Of a stretch of DNA of 22,291 nucleotides, positions 1 through 7,552 are shown one piece after another; position 1 is the first letter of the stretch; every line of letters begins with the position of its first letter. A model generated the notes under the pieces. That model ran no database searches, was not told the origin of the DNA, and worked only from the letters and a program-made list of their open reading frames with translations. Source of the DNA: Blakeslea trispora. Taxonomy: Eukaryota; Mucoromycota; Mucoromycetes; Mucorales; Choanephoraceae. Where the stretch lies: contig JAIWNE010000242.1 in NCBI GenBank assembly GCA_025331445.1, positions 1-22,291 on the forward strand. The letters run 5' to 3'. The translations under genes were made by a program, and so were the position numbers.

Positions 1-270
1 GGATATTGACTAGGCATATAGAATGGATAGGTCGAACACGGGTCACGCACAAACTATATGACACAAGATAGATTACGAGCGGTAGTCAAAGAAGCAAAGT
101 AAGAGACAGAAATAAAGAAGAGATATACGCAAGTGGATTGCACTGGATTGTACTGGATTGCATGAGACTACAATGAATTGAACTCGGAATAGTGTGTGTG
201 CAACCTGCATTATTATGGCCATGGCCATAGTTGTTGGAGACATGTTTGTGATTTCACACAAACTACATTT

Positions 271-429
271 GAGAACTATTGAGAACTATTGAGAACTATT
301 GAGAACTATTGAGAACTATTGAGAACTATTGAGAACTATTGAGAACTATTGAGAACTATTAGAACTATTGAGAACTATTGAGAACTATTGAGAACTATTG
401 AGAACTATTGAGAACTATTGAGAACTATT
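271..429 (+). repeat. 10-bp minisatellite (GAGAACTATT), 16 units
   Basis: There are sixteen units of GAGAACTATT. The tenth has lost its leading G, shifting the register at 361. The left flank is ACTACATTT and the right flank GAGGCTTGCG. The matching array in copy 2 has 10 units. The unit length is close to one helical turn. No coding role is visible. Confidence 0.97.
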
Positions 430-432
430 GAG

Positions 433-1163
433 GCTTGCGTGTTAGTATGGACACCTTTTGGTAGACGGACGCCTACCTGATGACAACAATACAATGCTCA
501 ACAGCAATTACTCATCGTACTTTTCAGCATAATGGACGGAAATGCTGTCAAAAGAGTTTATGCTTGTACGCTTATATCCAGATGAGTAAAAGCATAAGAT
601 CAAGAAAGATGTTTTTGTGTATAACTAAAAGGGATTGAGAAGATGCATTTGATGTTGAGCACAAGACTAGAGAAAAGTTGCATGGATGCAAAAGAACCAA
701 AAAAAGAAGAAGAAAGAAGAAGAAGAAGAAGAAGAAGAAGAGAAGAAGAAGAAGAAGAAGAAGAAGAGAAGAAGAAAATGTTTAAAGCTCAAAGCTTTAC
801 TACTGTCAGCCAAGTACATCATCCTTTGGTGTTTCCAACCTGAATTCAGATCCTGTGGTTAGAGTCAGAGTGCGTGAGTGTGTTTATCACTGCTATAAAG
901 TAATCCCTTATTGCTATCAGTCATACCGTCATTTCACTGACATGTCAGAACAGAGTTATTTGTGACCAAATTACCAATCATACTCTTCCAGTAATATATA
1001 CATATATATACATATATATGAGATGGTGTTGACAAAATCTGCTTTATAAAGATACATCTCGAGTGTTTTTTCCCATCTCTTGTTCTATAGAAAATGTTTG
1101 ATCTGTCTTTTCAGATGGATCCAATGAACCCTTACAATAATGATACAATTGTATCAATAGAAG
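433..1163. other. Non-coding stretch between minisatellites (copy 1)
   Basis: Apart from the GAA tract it holds a TATATACA-rich segment around 991-1020 and no frame longer than about 60 codons outside the repeats. I see no RNA gene and no recognisable protein. The equivalent in copy 2 is 11131-11852. Confidence 0.6.
706..777 (+). repeat. (GAA)n microsatellite
   Basis: Interrupted GAA repeat. It is read as poly-Glu, poly-Arg or poly-Lys in the three plus frames, so the short ORF across it is not evidence of a gene. Copy 2 carries a shorter, uninterrupted version. Confidence 0.95.
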
Positions 1164-1178
1164 TAGAGAGAGGAGGGA

Positions 1179-1239
<61 letters not shown>

Positions 1240-1260
1240 AAAAAGAAGAAAAGACAAGGA
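1164..1260 (+). repeat. (GA)n microsatellite and purine tract
   Basis: A purine run centred on a GA repeat at about 1190-1236. It follows a possible 3' splice site (CTTTTCAG at 1107-1114) and a frame starting ATGGATCCAATGAACC, which runs through the repeat as Arg/Glu dipeptides to a stop near 1294 in copy 1. The frame stops early in copy 2 (ATAAAGTAG), so coding is doubtful. Confidence 0.9.
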
Positions 1261-1706
1261 AAGGGATAGAAATGCGAGAGATAGATCCAAATAAGACATA
1301 ATAAAAGGAAACAAAGAATTTATGCATTTTTGCAACAAAACAAAGCCAAGGAGGAAAAAAAAAGAGTGAAGTCTAGATGAAGATTGCAGCTAAAAGAGAG
1401 TAAATCTGCAGTGATGGTTGAGAAAAAGTAGAGATAAAAAAAAAAGAAAGGAGAGGCCCAAGAGAGTTATGGTCATAACAGAGGCTATGGTTGAATAAGC
1501 AGGTGAAATGCCAAAGACTGAATGCTTACGTTTCTGTCAAGATGACTGCAGCTTATGCTGACAGAGATCATTCCGACAGCTACAGTAGTCGCTCGATCCG
1601 AGGGTGTTTGATCTAAGGGCATTTGATCTAAGGGTGTCTGATCTAAGAGTATGCTCAATATAAGAGTGGACATTTCTTGACAATGAGACAATGGAGCACC
1701 AAGTGA

Positions 1707-1862
1707 ATGGAGGATGATCTTTTTCCCTCCTTTTGTTCAAAGCGACCGATAATATCCGACGTATGTTGGATTAGAATGCATTGGTATGGCTTGGCTTTTG
1801 ACTTGATTTTGAGAGAAGGCTTGATAATCCCAGACACATACCAGAGATGGCAAAAGCAGTAA
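1707..1862 (+). CDS. Possible short coding exon, 51 codons (copy 1)
   Basis: An ATG-initiated frame, preceded by an in-frame TGA, runs 51 codons to TAA. It begins MEDDLFPSFCSKRP and includes a mixed hydrophobic/polar stretch (MHWYGLAFDLILREGLIIPD). A possible donor (GTAACG, from 1859) lies at its end, and a strong polypyrimidine-CAG acceptor (CTTCTCTTCTTGACAATCAG) ends at 1994. The region beyond is open in more than one frame. The minus strand also has long open frames here (2034-1771 and 1740-1537, in one frame with a single stop between), so the strand is undecided. I do not recognise the product. Since the two copies are nearly identical, comparing them gives no test of coding constraint. 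Confidence 0.22.
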   Translation: MEDDLFPSFCSKRPIISDVCWIRMHWYGLAFDLILREGLIIPDTYQRWQKQ

Positions 1863-2137
1863 CGGATTCGGATTCGGATTCGAACAACAGAACAAAAGGA
1901 GACAATAAATAAAAGCTTTGGTTTTTGACGCCAGCCAAGTTCCTCTTGAATTTTTGAAAGGCTCTTCTTCTCTTCTTCTCTTCTTGACAATCAGAAAAGT
2001 CTGGCTTCAACGTGATGCAGTACACAGACGACACACTATTATCGAGAGAACATGTGAAGCTTCAAGAACAGCAACTACTCGTATTGTTTTTGTTCGGCTG
2101 CATATCGTGGTTATAAGTTATCTTCAACATGATTTCT

Positions 2138-2381
2138 GAAGAGAAGAAGAAGAAAAGAAATAGAAGAAAAAAATAAAGAAAAGGAAGAAAAGACATGAAG
2201 ATAAAGATTAAAAAAAGAAAAAAAAAAAAAAAAAGAAAAAGAAGCAAAGATAAAGAAAAAGAAAAGAAAGAAAAGAAAAAAGAAAAGAAAAAAAAGAAAA
2301 GAAAAAGAAGAAGAAAAGAAAGAAAAAGAAAAGAAAAAGAAAAGAAAAAGAAAAAAAAGAAAAAAGAAAAAGAAAAAAAAG

Positions 2382-2415
<34 letters not shown>

Positions 2416-2440
2416 GAAAAAAAGAAAAAAAAAAAGAAAG
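2138..2440 (+). repeat. ~300-bp homopurine tract (copy 1)
   Basis: Almost uninterrupted A/G sequence, strictly purine from about 2212 to 2440, made of imperfect GAAAA, AAAG and poly-A stretches. It gives long Lys/Glu ORFs on plus and Phe/Ser/Leu ORFs on minus, which are compositional. Such tracts can form triplex or H-DNA, but that is general knowledge and not shown here. Copy 2 has a much more regular GAAAA array at the same place. Confidence 0.95.
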
Positions 2441-2644
2441 ACAGCTGTCAAGAGTTAGTTAGCTCTATGAATACGGCAAGAACGAAAGGCTTGAGTTGTA
2501 TGAAGAATATGTGCTTTTCTGTTTGATTGATCCATATCAATAACATAACCTCACCAGAACACAAAAGACCTTTATGGTGCGCATTTTGATCCGTGGAAAG
2601 AGGTATACGCATAGGATACCTAAGTATCCACTATTTTAGATTCA

Positions 2645-3169
2645 TCAACACGTCAATTTCGCCACCTCCATCTCTGCCACCTCCATCTCTGCCACCTCCA
2701 TCTCCATCTCCCCTTTTCTTCTTTGCTCAAGAAAGTAGCGACAGGATCCATCTGTCTTTTCCTTTTCTTCTTTCACAAGCACTTTGATCACTGTTACTAC
2801 TGTCATCCCACTCGACGTCTCAGACATCTTTGGTCTTTTCCTAAGCAGACCTACTCTCGCCTGCTGTTCCAAATCACAAGTAACCAGTTTCATCCTCACT
2901 TCATACACCTGTCCATACCTAAATAGCAAAACTAGCCATCTCCAACCTGTTTATTTTTCACTTTATCTTTTTTTTTTTAGTATAACCAAAGCCATTTGTT
3001 CCTCACTTTGCGTTTTTTGGGCCTTTTCTATCTTCTCATTCAACTTTCTTTCTTGTGTATCTATGTATGTGCTTCTGTCTCCTTGTCTTTGTCTCATTTT
3101 TTTAAATCCTTCCATCTTTTCTTCTCTCTCTCCCTTCAACTTGTTCCAATTTGATTTTGGGCGAAACAA
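2645..3169 (-). CDS. Possible coding region, minus strand (copy 1)
   Basis: Two minus frames lie in tandem. The upstream one (3169-2963) is strongly charged and could be a coiled coil (NEKIEKAQKTQSEEQ). The downstream one (2929-2645) contains a more ordinary stretch (YEVRMKLVTCDLEQQARVGL) and opens just after a TATTTAG acceptor-like site. Between them is about 35 bp with stops, which could lie within a short intron. The opposite strand carries a 195-codon hydrophobic frame (2784-3371). Because this strand is purine-rich, charged ORFs on minus and hydrophobic ones on plus are expected by composition. I do not recognise the product. Confidence 0.2.
2661..2711 (+). repeat. 15-bp tandem repeat (GCCACCTCCATCTCT)
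   Basis: About three units plus a CCATCT tail. On the minus strand it reads as a repeated Met/Glu/Val/Ala pattern at the end of a 94-codon frame. The unit keeps frame (15 bp). Equivalent in copy 2: 13326-13376. Confidence 0.9.
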
Positions 3170-3183
3170 GCTGTTTATTGCTG

Positions 3184-3226
3184 GTGATGCTGTTACTGGT
3201 GCTGTTACGTGCTGTTACTGGTGCTA
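3184..3226 (+). repeat. 12-bp tandem repeat (GCTGTTACTGGT), disrupted
   Basis: Unit GCTGTTACTGGT. In copy 1 two bases are missing from the second unit (GTTACGTGCTG). The intact version in copy 2 (13852-13900) keeps frame and reads as Gly-Ala-Val-Thr on plus or Ala-Pro-Val-Thr on minus. Confidence 0.85.
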
Positions 3227-3597
3227 TTGCCTCTGTATATCAGATATTGAATACATGAACCATCCAACTAATCAGTCGTTCAGCAGATCTCCTTCTCAGA
3301 GTCTCATGTCATTTCGTTTCGTTTCGTTTCTCCATGACAAAGGAAGCAATGTCTTGCACTGCATTGTGTAAAAGCAAAAGAAGCTGACGCAAATTGTTCA
3401 TTGCTCGTCTCCTATTACTTCCACCTTCATTGTTATAAATATAGCATCCATAAATATAAGCGCATATATATACATATATATGTAAAACTAAAGAAAAGTG
3501 CACGAAAAGCTAGAGAGGCAGTCATACACAATTCAGGTCCATATATAGGTGTGTGAATATACATAAGCGCAAATATAGATAGACACATATATGAGTG

Positions 3598-3616
3598 TTG
3601 TGTGTGTGTGTGTGTG
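3598..3616 (+). repeat. (GT)n microsatellite
   Basis: About ten GT dinucleotides directly before the first ~100-bp local repeat (3619-3714). Counterpart: 14270-14292. Confidence 0.9.
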
Positions 3617-3618
3617 TT

Positions 3619-3714
3619 CGCAATGCCTTGGACAGACATAACTTCTAATCCTACAAAGTTGGCGGACAAGACGGAAGCGGCGATCAGCTTTCCACTCCAC
3701 TCTTTTGGTGTCCA
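3619..3714 (+). repeat. Local ~100-bp repeat, element A (copy 1)
   Basis: First of three related segments. Shared landmarks are GCAATGCCTTGGACAGACAT at the left, GCGGACAAGACGGAAG in the middle, GATCAGCTTTC, and TGGTGTCCAG at the right. Elements B (4078-4176) and C (4222-4302) share this order. It may be an old dispersed element; no terminal inverted repeat is visible. Confidence 0.85.
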
Positions 3715-4077
3715 GTGTCAGAAAAGAGAATAAACAGAATAAAAAAAACAGCATATTACCCACAGAAAGAATAACCAGATAACAACCCAATCAAGGACGC
3801 GTCCTTTCCGAAGAAGAGACCCCCATCACAAGCTCAGAAAGCTTACGAAGCCTAGTTTTTCAGGAAGAACCGGGACACCGCTTTCAACATAATCCAGAGA
3901 AAAAGAAAATGAAGAGAGCGTAGTACACAACACAACAGCTCACGATGTTCATCTTACGAAAAGACTACTTACCGGCCGAGGGTATTGCTGAATCTATATC
4001 AGTTCTTATTTTTTTTTTTTTGTATGTCGCAAACAACTGAAGCAAGGTGCAGTACCCATTTCCATGTGTGAATGCTA

Positions 4078-4176
4078 GCGATGCCTTGGACAGCATAACT
4101 TCTGATCCTGGGTTGTTGTGCGCGGACAAGACGGAAGTAGCCGATCAGCTTTCTACCCCATCCCTGTTGGTGTCCA
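4078..4176 (+). repeat. Local ~100-bp repeat, element B (copy 1)
   Basis: Second related segment (GCGATGCCTTGGACAG ... TGTGCGCGGACAAGACGG ... TGGTGTCCAG). Copy 1 has one-base indels relative to copy 2 (GACAGCATAAC versus GACAGACATAAC; TAGCCGATC versus TAGCGATC). Confidence 0.85.
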
Positions 4177-4221
4177 GAAAAAAGAAAGCACTTACAAAGT
4201 TGCACGGTCAATGCAAATGCT

Positions 4222-4302
4222 CGCGATGCTTGGACAGACATAACTCCAACCGAAAGTGTTTAGGCCTAGACTGGACAGATGGTAGCAGTCGGTAACCTAC
4301 TC
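4222..4302 (+). repeat. Local ~100-bp repeat, element C (copy 1), diverged
   Basis: Third and most diverged member. It keeps the left landmark GCGATGC(C)TTGGACAGACAT and a weak match to the middle (GGACAGATGGTAGCAGTCGG) but lacks the TGGTGTCCAG end. Confidence 0.7.
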
Positions 4303-4743
4303 TGTCATCTTCAGTTAGTAATAATATACATACATACGCGCAAAAGAACACATACATACATATACAAAACCTTCCTTTCTTACTTGCAAAGTAGCACAGC
4401 CAATACAAGCATTCAAATCCTATTTCGCCATTAAACACATCCTAAGACAAGATTGACCTAATCAGTGACAACGACTTGACCTTTTTTTTTCTTCTCTCTC
4501 TTCAGATTGCCCTAAAAGTGTGATATTTGCAGTCTCAGATAGATTCAATGAGAGGGAACTCGATTTTTTTTATTAAAAAGAAAGAGAGAGAACTGATTCT
4601 ACTGCAAGTCCATGTTGTGTTTATATATTATTTCTATCTCGGTTTTAATCAATCACTCCGTTATAATTTTATCTGTATGAGCAGTTTTCCTACTAGGATG
4701 ACTGGTCACCTTAATTGAAAGATGGCTGTAGCCAGATTTTATC

Positions 4744-4765
4744 CTCCGCCTTGAATAAGGTGGAG
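4744..4765 (+). other. Hairpin: 9-bp stem, 4-nt loop
   Basis: CTCCGCCTT / GAAT / AAGGTGGAG forms nine pairs including one G-T wobble, and extends by further A-T pairs with one bulge. Repeated at 15429-15450. It is the first of a series of hairpins up to 5327. Confidence 0.8.
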
Positions 4766-5028
4766 ATATATTGTTTACTTGATTTATATCTTGGAGAGAT
4801 AATAATTATGCTCGACAAGATATGTTTAATCTTGATTAGTGTTTCAATATATCAGGTATAACTGTTTCATACTTGTTCACTTGTTTCGTTGGATGTTTAG
4901 ATCAGTTTAGATTAGGTGATAACGATAGACAAGCCCTTTGTAATTATGTCTCAGAACTATCTTTATCCAAGTAATGATTTAGTCTTTTCTTATAATGAAA
5001 TCTCTAGAATCATTGCTTGTTCTGTTAG

Positions 5029-5226
5029 ATGCTGCCACCTTGGTGTTATAAGGCCCATGCAACCATCCTGCTATCACATGTGTCATGTCATATAGCCATT
5101 TCAAGTATTGATGAGAAGAGAGTCAATGAATATAAATCTGATCATGCTTTCAATGTGTTAGCTAGGCACATTGAACGCTTTATATATCATATCATCGCTT
5201 TTTACCAATGCTTGTTAGATGTTTGA
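5029..5226 (+). CDS. Short ORF, 65 codons, unknown (copy 1)
   Basis: ATG-initiated frame with a polar middle (IDEKRVNEYKSDHAFNV) and hydrophobic end, identical in copy 2. The stop codon is at the left edge of a hairpin. Other plus frames upstream (about 4842-4976 and 4965-5097) are also open for ~45 codons in shifting frames, so this could be a decayed or frameshifted gene, or chance in AT-rich DNA. No family recognised. Confidence 0.2.
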   Translation: MLPPWCYKAHATILLSHVSCHIAISSIDEKRVNEYKSDHAFNVLARHIERFIYHIIAFYQCLLDV

Positions 5227-5257
5227 TTTCAGGATTACCTCTGGTAATATCTGAAAT
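5226..5257 (+). other. Hairpin: ~14-bp stem, 3-nt loop
   Basis: ATTTCAGGATTACC / TCT / GGTAATATCTGAAAT pairs over 14 bp with one mismatch or bulge. Repeated at 15911-15942. It overlaps the stop codon of the 65-codon ORF by one base. Confidence 0.85.
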
Positions 5258-5298
5258 GATTTTAAGTTTCCAACTTTGTGAACATTGTTTGATTTATT

Positions 5299-5327
5299 GT
5301 TATTTTGACATTATCTGTCAAAATAAC
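5299..5327 (+). other. Perfect 12-bp inverted repeat, 5-nt loop
   Basis: GTTATTTTGACA / TTATC / TGTCAAAATAAC. It is the longest perfect stem noticed outside repeats. The copy-2 equivalent is 15984-16012. No T-run follows, so it is not a simple terminator. It may be a MITE-like or RNA structural element. Confidence 0.9.
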
Positions 5328-5347
5328 CTTTGATGATGATTAATTGA

Positions 5348-5640
5348 ATTTTCGATTATGAGTCGTTCTGGCTTCTGTGTATGCCCAAATACGACATGTT
5401 GGAAGCATGGTTAACTTCTGGCAGATACATAGGAGCGTGGTTTAACTTCTATGAAAAAAACAAAAGGAGTTTAGTATAGCTCTCGATCTCAAGGGACCTG
5501 AGGTCTTGAAGCTACATCACGAAAATCTTTGAAGCGTCATGAACTTCTTGGGATGGATGATGAGGATTTTTGAAGAACCAAGGACTTCATCAATTCCAAG
5601 AGAAAAGGAGATAACCACTAAAAGCGTAGCGAACTTTTAG
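5348..5640 (+). pseudogene. Possible broken coding region (copy 1)
   Basis: Counterpart of 16033-16323. It has an extra T in GTGGTTTAAC and another in GGATTTTTGAAG, so frames that are open in copy 2 terminate early here. Function unknown. Confidence 0.2.
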
Positions 5641-5641
5641 T
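5617..5641 (+). other. Hairpin: perfect 8-bp stem
   Basis: ACTAAAAG / CGTAGCGAA / CTTTTAGT. It contains the stop codon of the frame above and is followed within 25 bp by GCGCCAAA boxes. The copy-2 equivalent is 16300-16324. The stem with a GCG-containing loop resembles a transposon terminus, but no partner end or target duplication was found. Confidence 0.8.
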
Positions 5642-5663
5642 CGCCATAGGGTCTTGGCCATCG

Positions 5664-5763
5664 GCGCCAAATTATTTCTAGCTTAAGCGCCAAACTTTTT
5701 TTTTCCACTGCGTAATTTATTTTTTTGAAAGTACGCCAAATTTTTTTTTGAAAATACGCAAAT
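5664..5763 (-). promoter_or_regulatory. Cluster of TTTGGCG-type boxes (copy 1)
   Basis: GCGCCAAA at 5664-5671 and 5687-5694, ACGCCAAA at 5733-5740 and ACGCAAAT at 5756-5763, all in the same orientation and separated by T-rich runs. The first two fit the E2F-type consensus TTTSGCGC on the minus strand. They lie next to a minus-strand ORF (5914-5717). Regulatory function is inference; they may be degenerate repeats of one element. Confidence 0.35.
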
Positions 5764-5914
5764 AATTTTTCCGTTTGGTGTATTTCATGCCGACATTCAC
5801 TCTCCTGTGACAGCCAAACTCCTCTTTAATTTGCCAGTGATACTTGTCCAACAAGTCAGATAAGCTTAAAAGATGACACTCGAGAAAAGAAGAAGAAGAG
5901 TGAAGAATGAACAA
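5717..5914 (-). CDS. Short minus ORF, 65 codons, unknown (copy 1)
   Basis: Contains a polar, helical-looking stretch (LDKYHWQIKEEFGCHRRVNV). Its tail is encoded by the T-rich box cluster. Copy 2 has one base fewer (AATTTGCAG versus AATTTGCCAG), which shifts the frame, so one of the two is in error or neither is coding. No family recognised. Confidence 0.18.
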   Translation of the reverse strand: MFILHSSSSFLECHLLSLSDLLDKYHWQIKEEFGCHRRVNVGMKYTKRKNYLRIFKKKFGVLSKK

Positions 5915-5985
5915 GTACTGCTGTCATCTAAACAAAAGAATAATAAGCAGTTTCATTTGTACTCATCTGAGTTGAAAAGGCTATA

Positions 5986-6005
5986 CATATATATATATAT
6001 ATATA
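5986..6005 (+). repeat. (AT)n microsatellite
   Basis: About ten AT dinucleotides. Counterpart 16667-16687. Confidence 0.9.
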
Positions 6006-6021
6006 ATTTCCACATAGGTTA

Positions 6022-6766
6022 TTAAGCATAGCTTCCTAGCACTGGAAACTGAGATGAAGCCACCCGTTCCTTTAATGGCAGGTAATAGAGACCGTTAAAT
6101 GCAAAGTACCAGTAATTGGTACTATGTAAGTTATATTCTGTAACTTCATTAGCTTGGGCTTGCATGTATGTTTTCTTTTGCTCTTTTTCTGAGGAATATG
6201 TGAAATCAAAATAAAAAAAAAAAAAGGAAATCAATGGTTGAGATAATCAAATTCTGTTCTTTGTGTGAGGATTGAGTCTTAAGAAAGTCTTTGGCTTTAA
6301 TGCCATGTATAACTTGCTTAGAGAATGCTTGACAGCCAAATGAAGACAATGAGACAGAATTCTGATATTTTTGGAGCCAAACAAAATACACTTTAAAATC
6401 AGAAACACAAGCATATTGAAAAGTTCGCATCAATAACAATAATACCAGAAAATAAATACCACATAACAGCCTCTCTAATAGGGATATACAGCATTTTTAT
6501 AAACCGTTGCTTATAGTGCAGAATGTCAATATAAAGGGAACACTAGTATACAACAATAGTATCTCAACCCTGTAAATCAAACACAGCCAATCCTCACAAT
6601 CAGACAAGTAAATCCTTGGTGCTTCCAATTCCAAAAGTACAGCATATGTCTTTCTCTCAAGAGAAAAAACCATCTTGACAGCTATCTCAGAGCCCAACAT
6701 AAAAAAAAAGAACAAGAAAACAAAGTTACACAGTGCTTGGATCCAGATCTTCATTGGAGACAACAA
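6022..6766 (-). pseudogene. Decayed or multi-exon minus-strand gene remnant (copy 1)
   Basis: Three minus frames lie end to end: 6766-6497 with SLERKTYAVLLELEAPRIYL followed by SDCED; 6439-6206 with SDFKVYFVWLQKYQNSVSL; and 6234-6022 with YNLHSTNYWYFAFNGLYYL, ending at a TAA. Between the last two is a T-rich stretch ending TTCCTCAG that could be an intron end. The part around the LSDCE motif has a diverged relative at 9138-9252, which supports an old coding or repeated origin. I do not recognise the family. Confidence 0.3.
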
Positions 6767-6791
6767 TTCATCTTTCTTTCTTTTTTCTCAG

Positions 6792-6987
6792 AGTAAATCA
6801 AACGAGATGTAACCCTTTCGTTCAAATGTTATTATACAGCACTGATTCTTCTTTCTTTCTTACAACTGGCTTAAAGGGGTATCAGCATCTATTTGATGCT
6901 TTAGATTTGGCGGATAAGCCACCAGACAAGTCTTTGAAATTGAACGTATCTCACTGTTATCTTCTCATAAACACTTGGTTATTGTAG
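6792..6987 (+). CDS. Possible terminal exon, unknown (copy 1)
   Basis: It opens directly after TTTCTTTCTTTTTTCTCAG, a strong 3' splice-site lookalike, and runs 65 codons to TAG. It includes GLKGYQHLFDALDLADKPPD and KSLKLNVSHCYLL, with ordinary amino-acid composition and no repeats. The opposite strand has many stops here, which favours plus. No upstream exon could be assigned: the neighbouring DNA reads better on the minus strand (6766-6022), which would make the two units divergent. No family recognised. Confidence 0.3.
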
Positions 6988-7465
6988 TGACAGGTATTAC
7001 TGACTGACTAACTGACTGAATGAATTTGCTTAGTTTAAGTTGTTCATTCTAATCATGCTTTGATTCATTTTTGAACATAACGAGGTCTCGGCTAGAAGTA
7101 CCTCTTTTTTTTTTTCTTTTCCTTTCTTGCTCCGCATAATTTCATGATTTCGGTGTTGGCTATGTGTTACTGCAATTGTAGAGGAGCTCTCTATCCAAAG
7201 CCATTAGCTGCATAATAAAGCAAGCTCCTTCATATTGTCAATTCCCTTTTACTCTCTATTGTATCAGTTATACAAAGAAAGATAGAGAGAGAGAGAAAAA
7301 AAAAGAAAGAAGCCAAAAATACATGTTGAGTGATGTGCTACGTCATCATTGTGCTTATCATTATGATTGGTTTTGAGAAAATAGGGAGGAGAAGGCAATT
7401 TTCATATAGAGGAAAAAAAAAAAAAAAATCCGCCCTATTTTTTTTTCTCTTTTTTTCTCTTCAAG

Positions 7466-7552
7466 GGCAAGGTGATTCTTGCTATCGCACAGACTGAGGC
7501 AGCTCGTTACTGTTTCTTCAGTAATGCACAGTTGCAAGAGAGACCGGCGTGA
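7466..7552 (+). CDS. Possible short terminal exon, 28 codons (copy 1)
   Basis: Follows a pyrimidine-rich TTCTCTTCAAG acceptor-like site and reads GKVILAIAQTEAARYCFFSN then AQLQERPA, ending TGA. Upstream DNA is homopolymer-rich. A bZIP-type TACGTCAT motif sits at 7340-7347. Function unknown. Confidence 0.15.
   Translation, partial: GKVILAIAQTEAARYCFFSNAQLQERPA

Noticed and set aside
1869..1888. tRNA T-loop-like GGATTCGAAC.
   Set aside because: It is part of a GGATTC hexamer repeat; no acceptor, D or anticodon arms can be built around it.
1997..2116. Plus-frame peptide with VMQYTDDTLL, resembling the YxDD box of reverse transcriptases.
   Set aside because: Only this box matches. No neighbouring palm or finger motifs are visible in any frame, and two other frames are equally open.
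2062..2451. Long Phe/Ser/Leu minus ORF and Lys/Glu plus ORFs over the purine tract.
   Set aside because: Compositional artefacts of a homopurine tract; the same applies to 12697-13188.
2784..3371. 195-codon plus ORF, hydrophobic, could suggest a membrane protein.
   Set aside because: Pyrimidine-rich DNA gives hydrophobic ORFs by composition, and the frame is broken at the 12-bp repeat in copy 2 (ends 13858).
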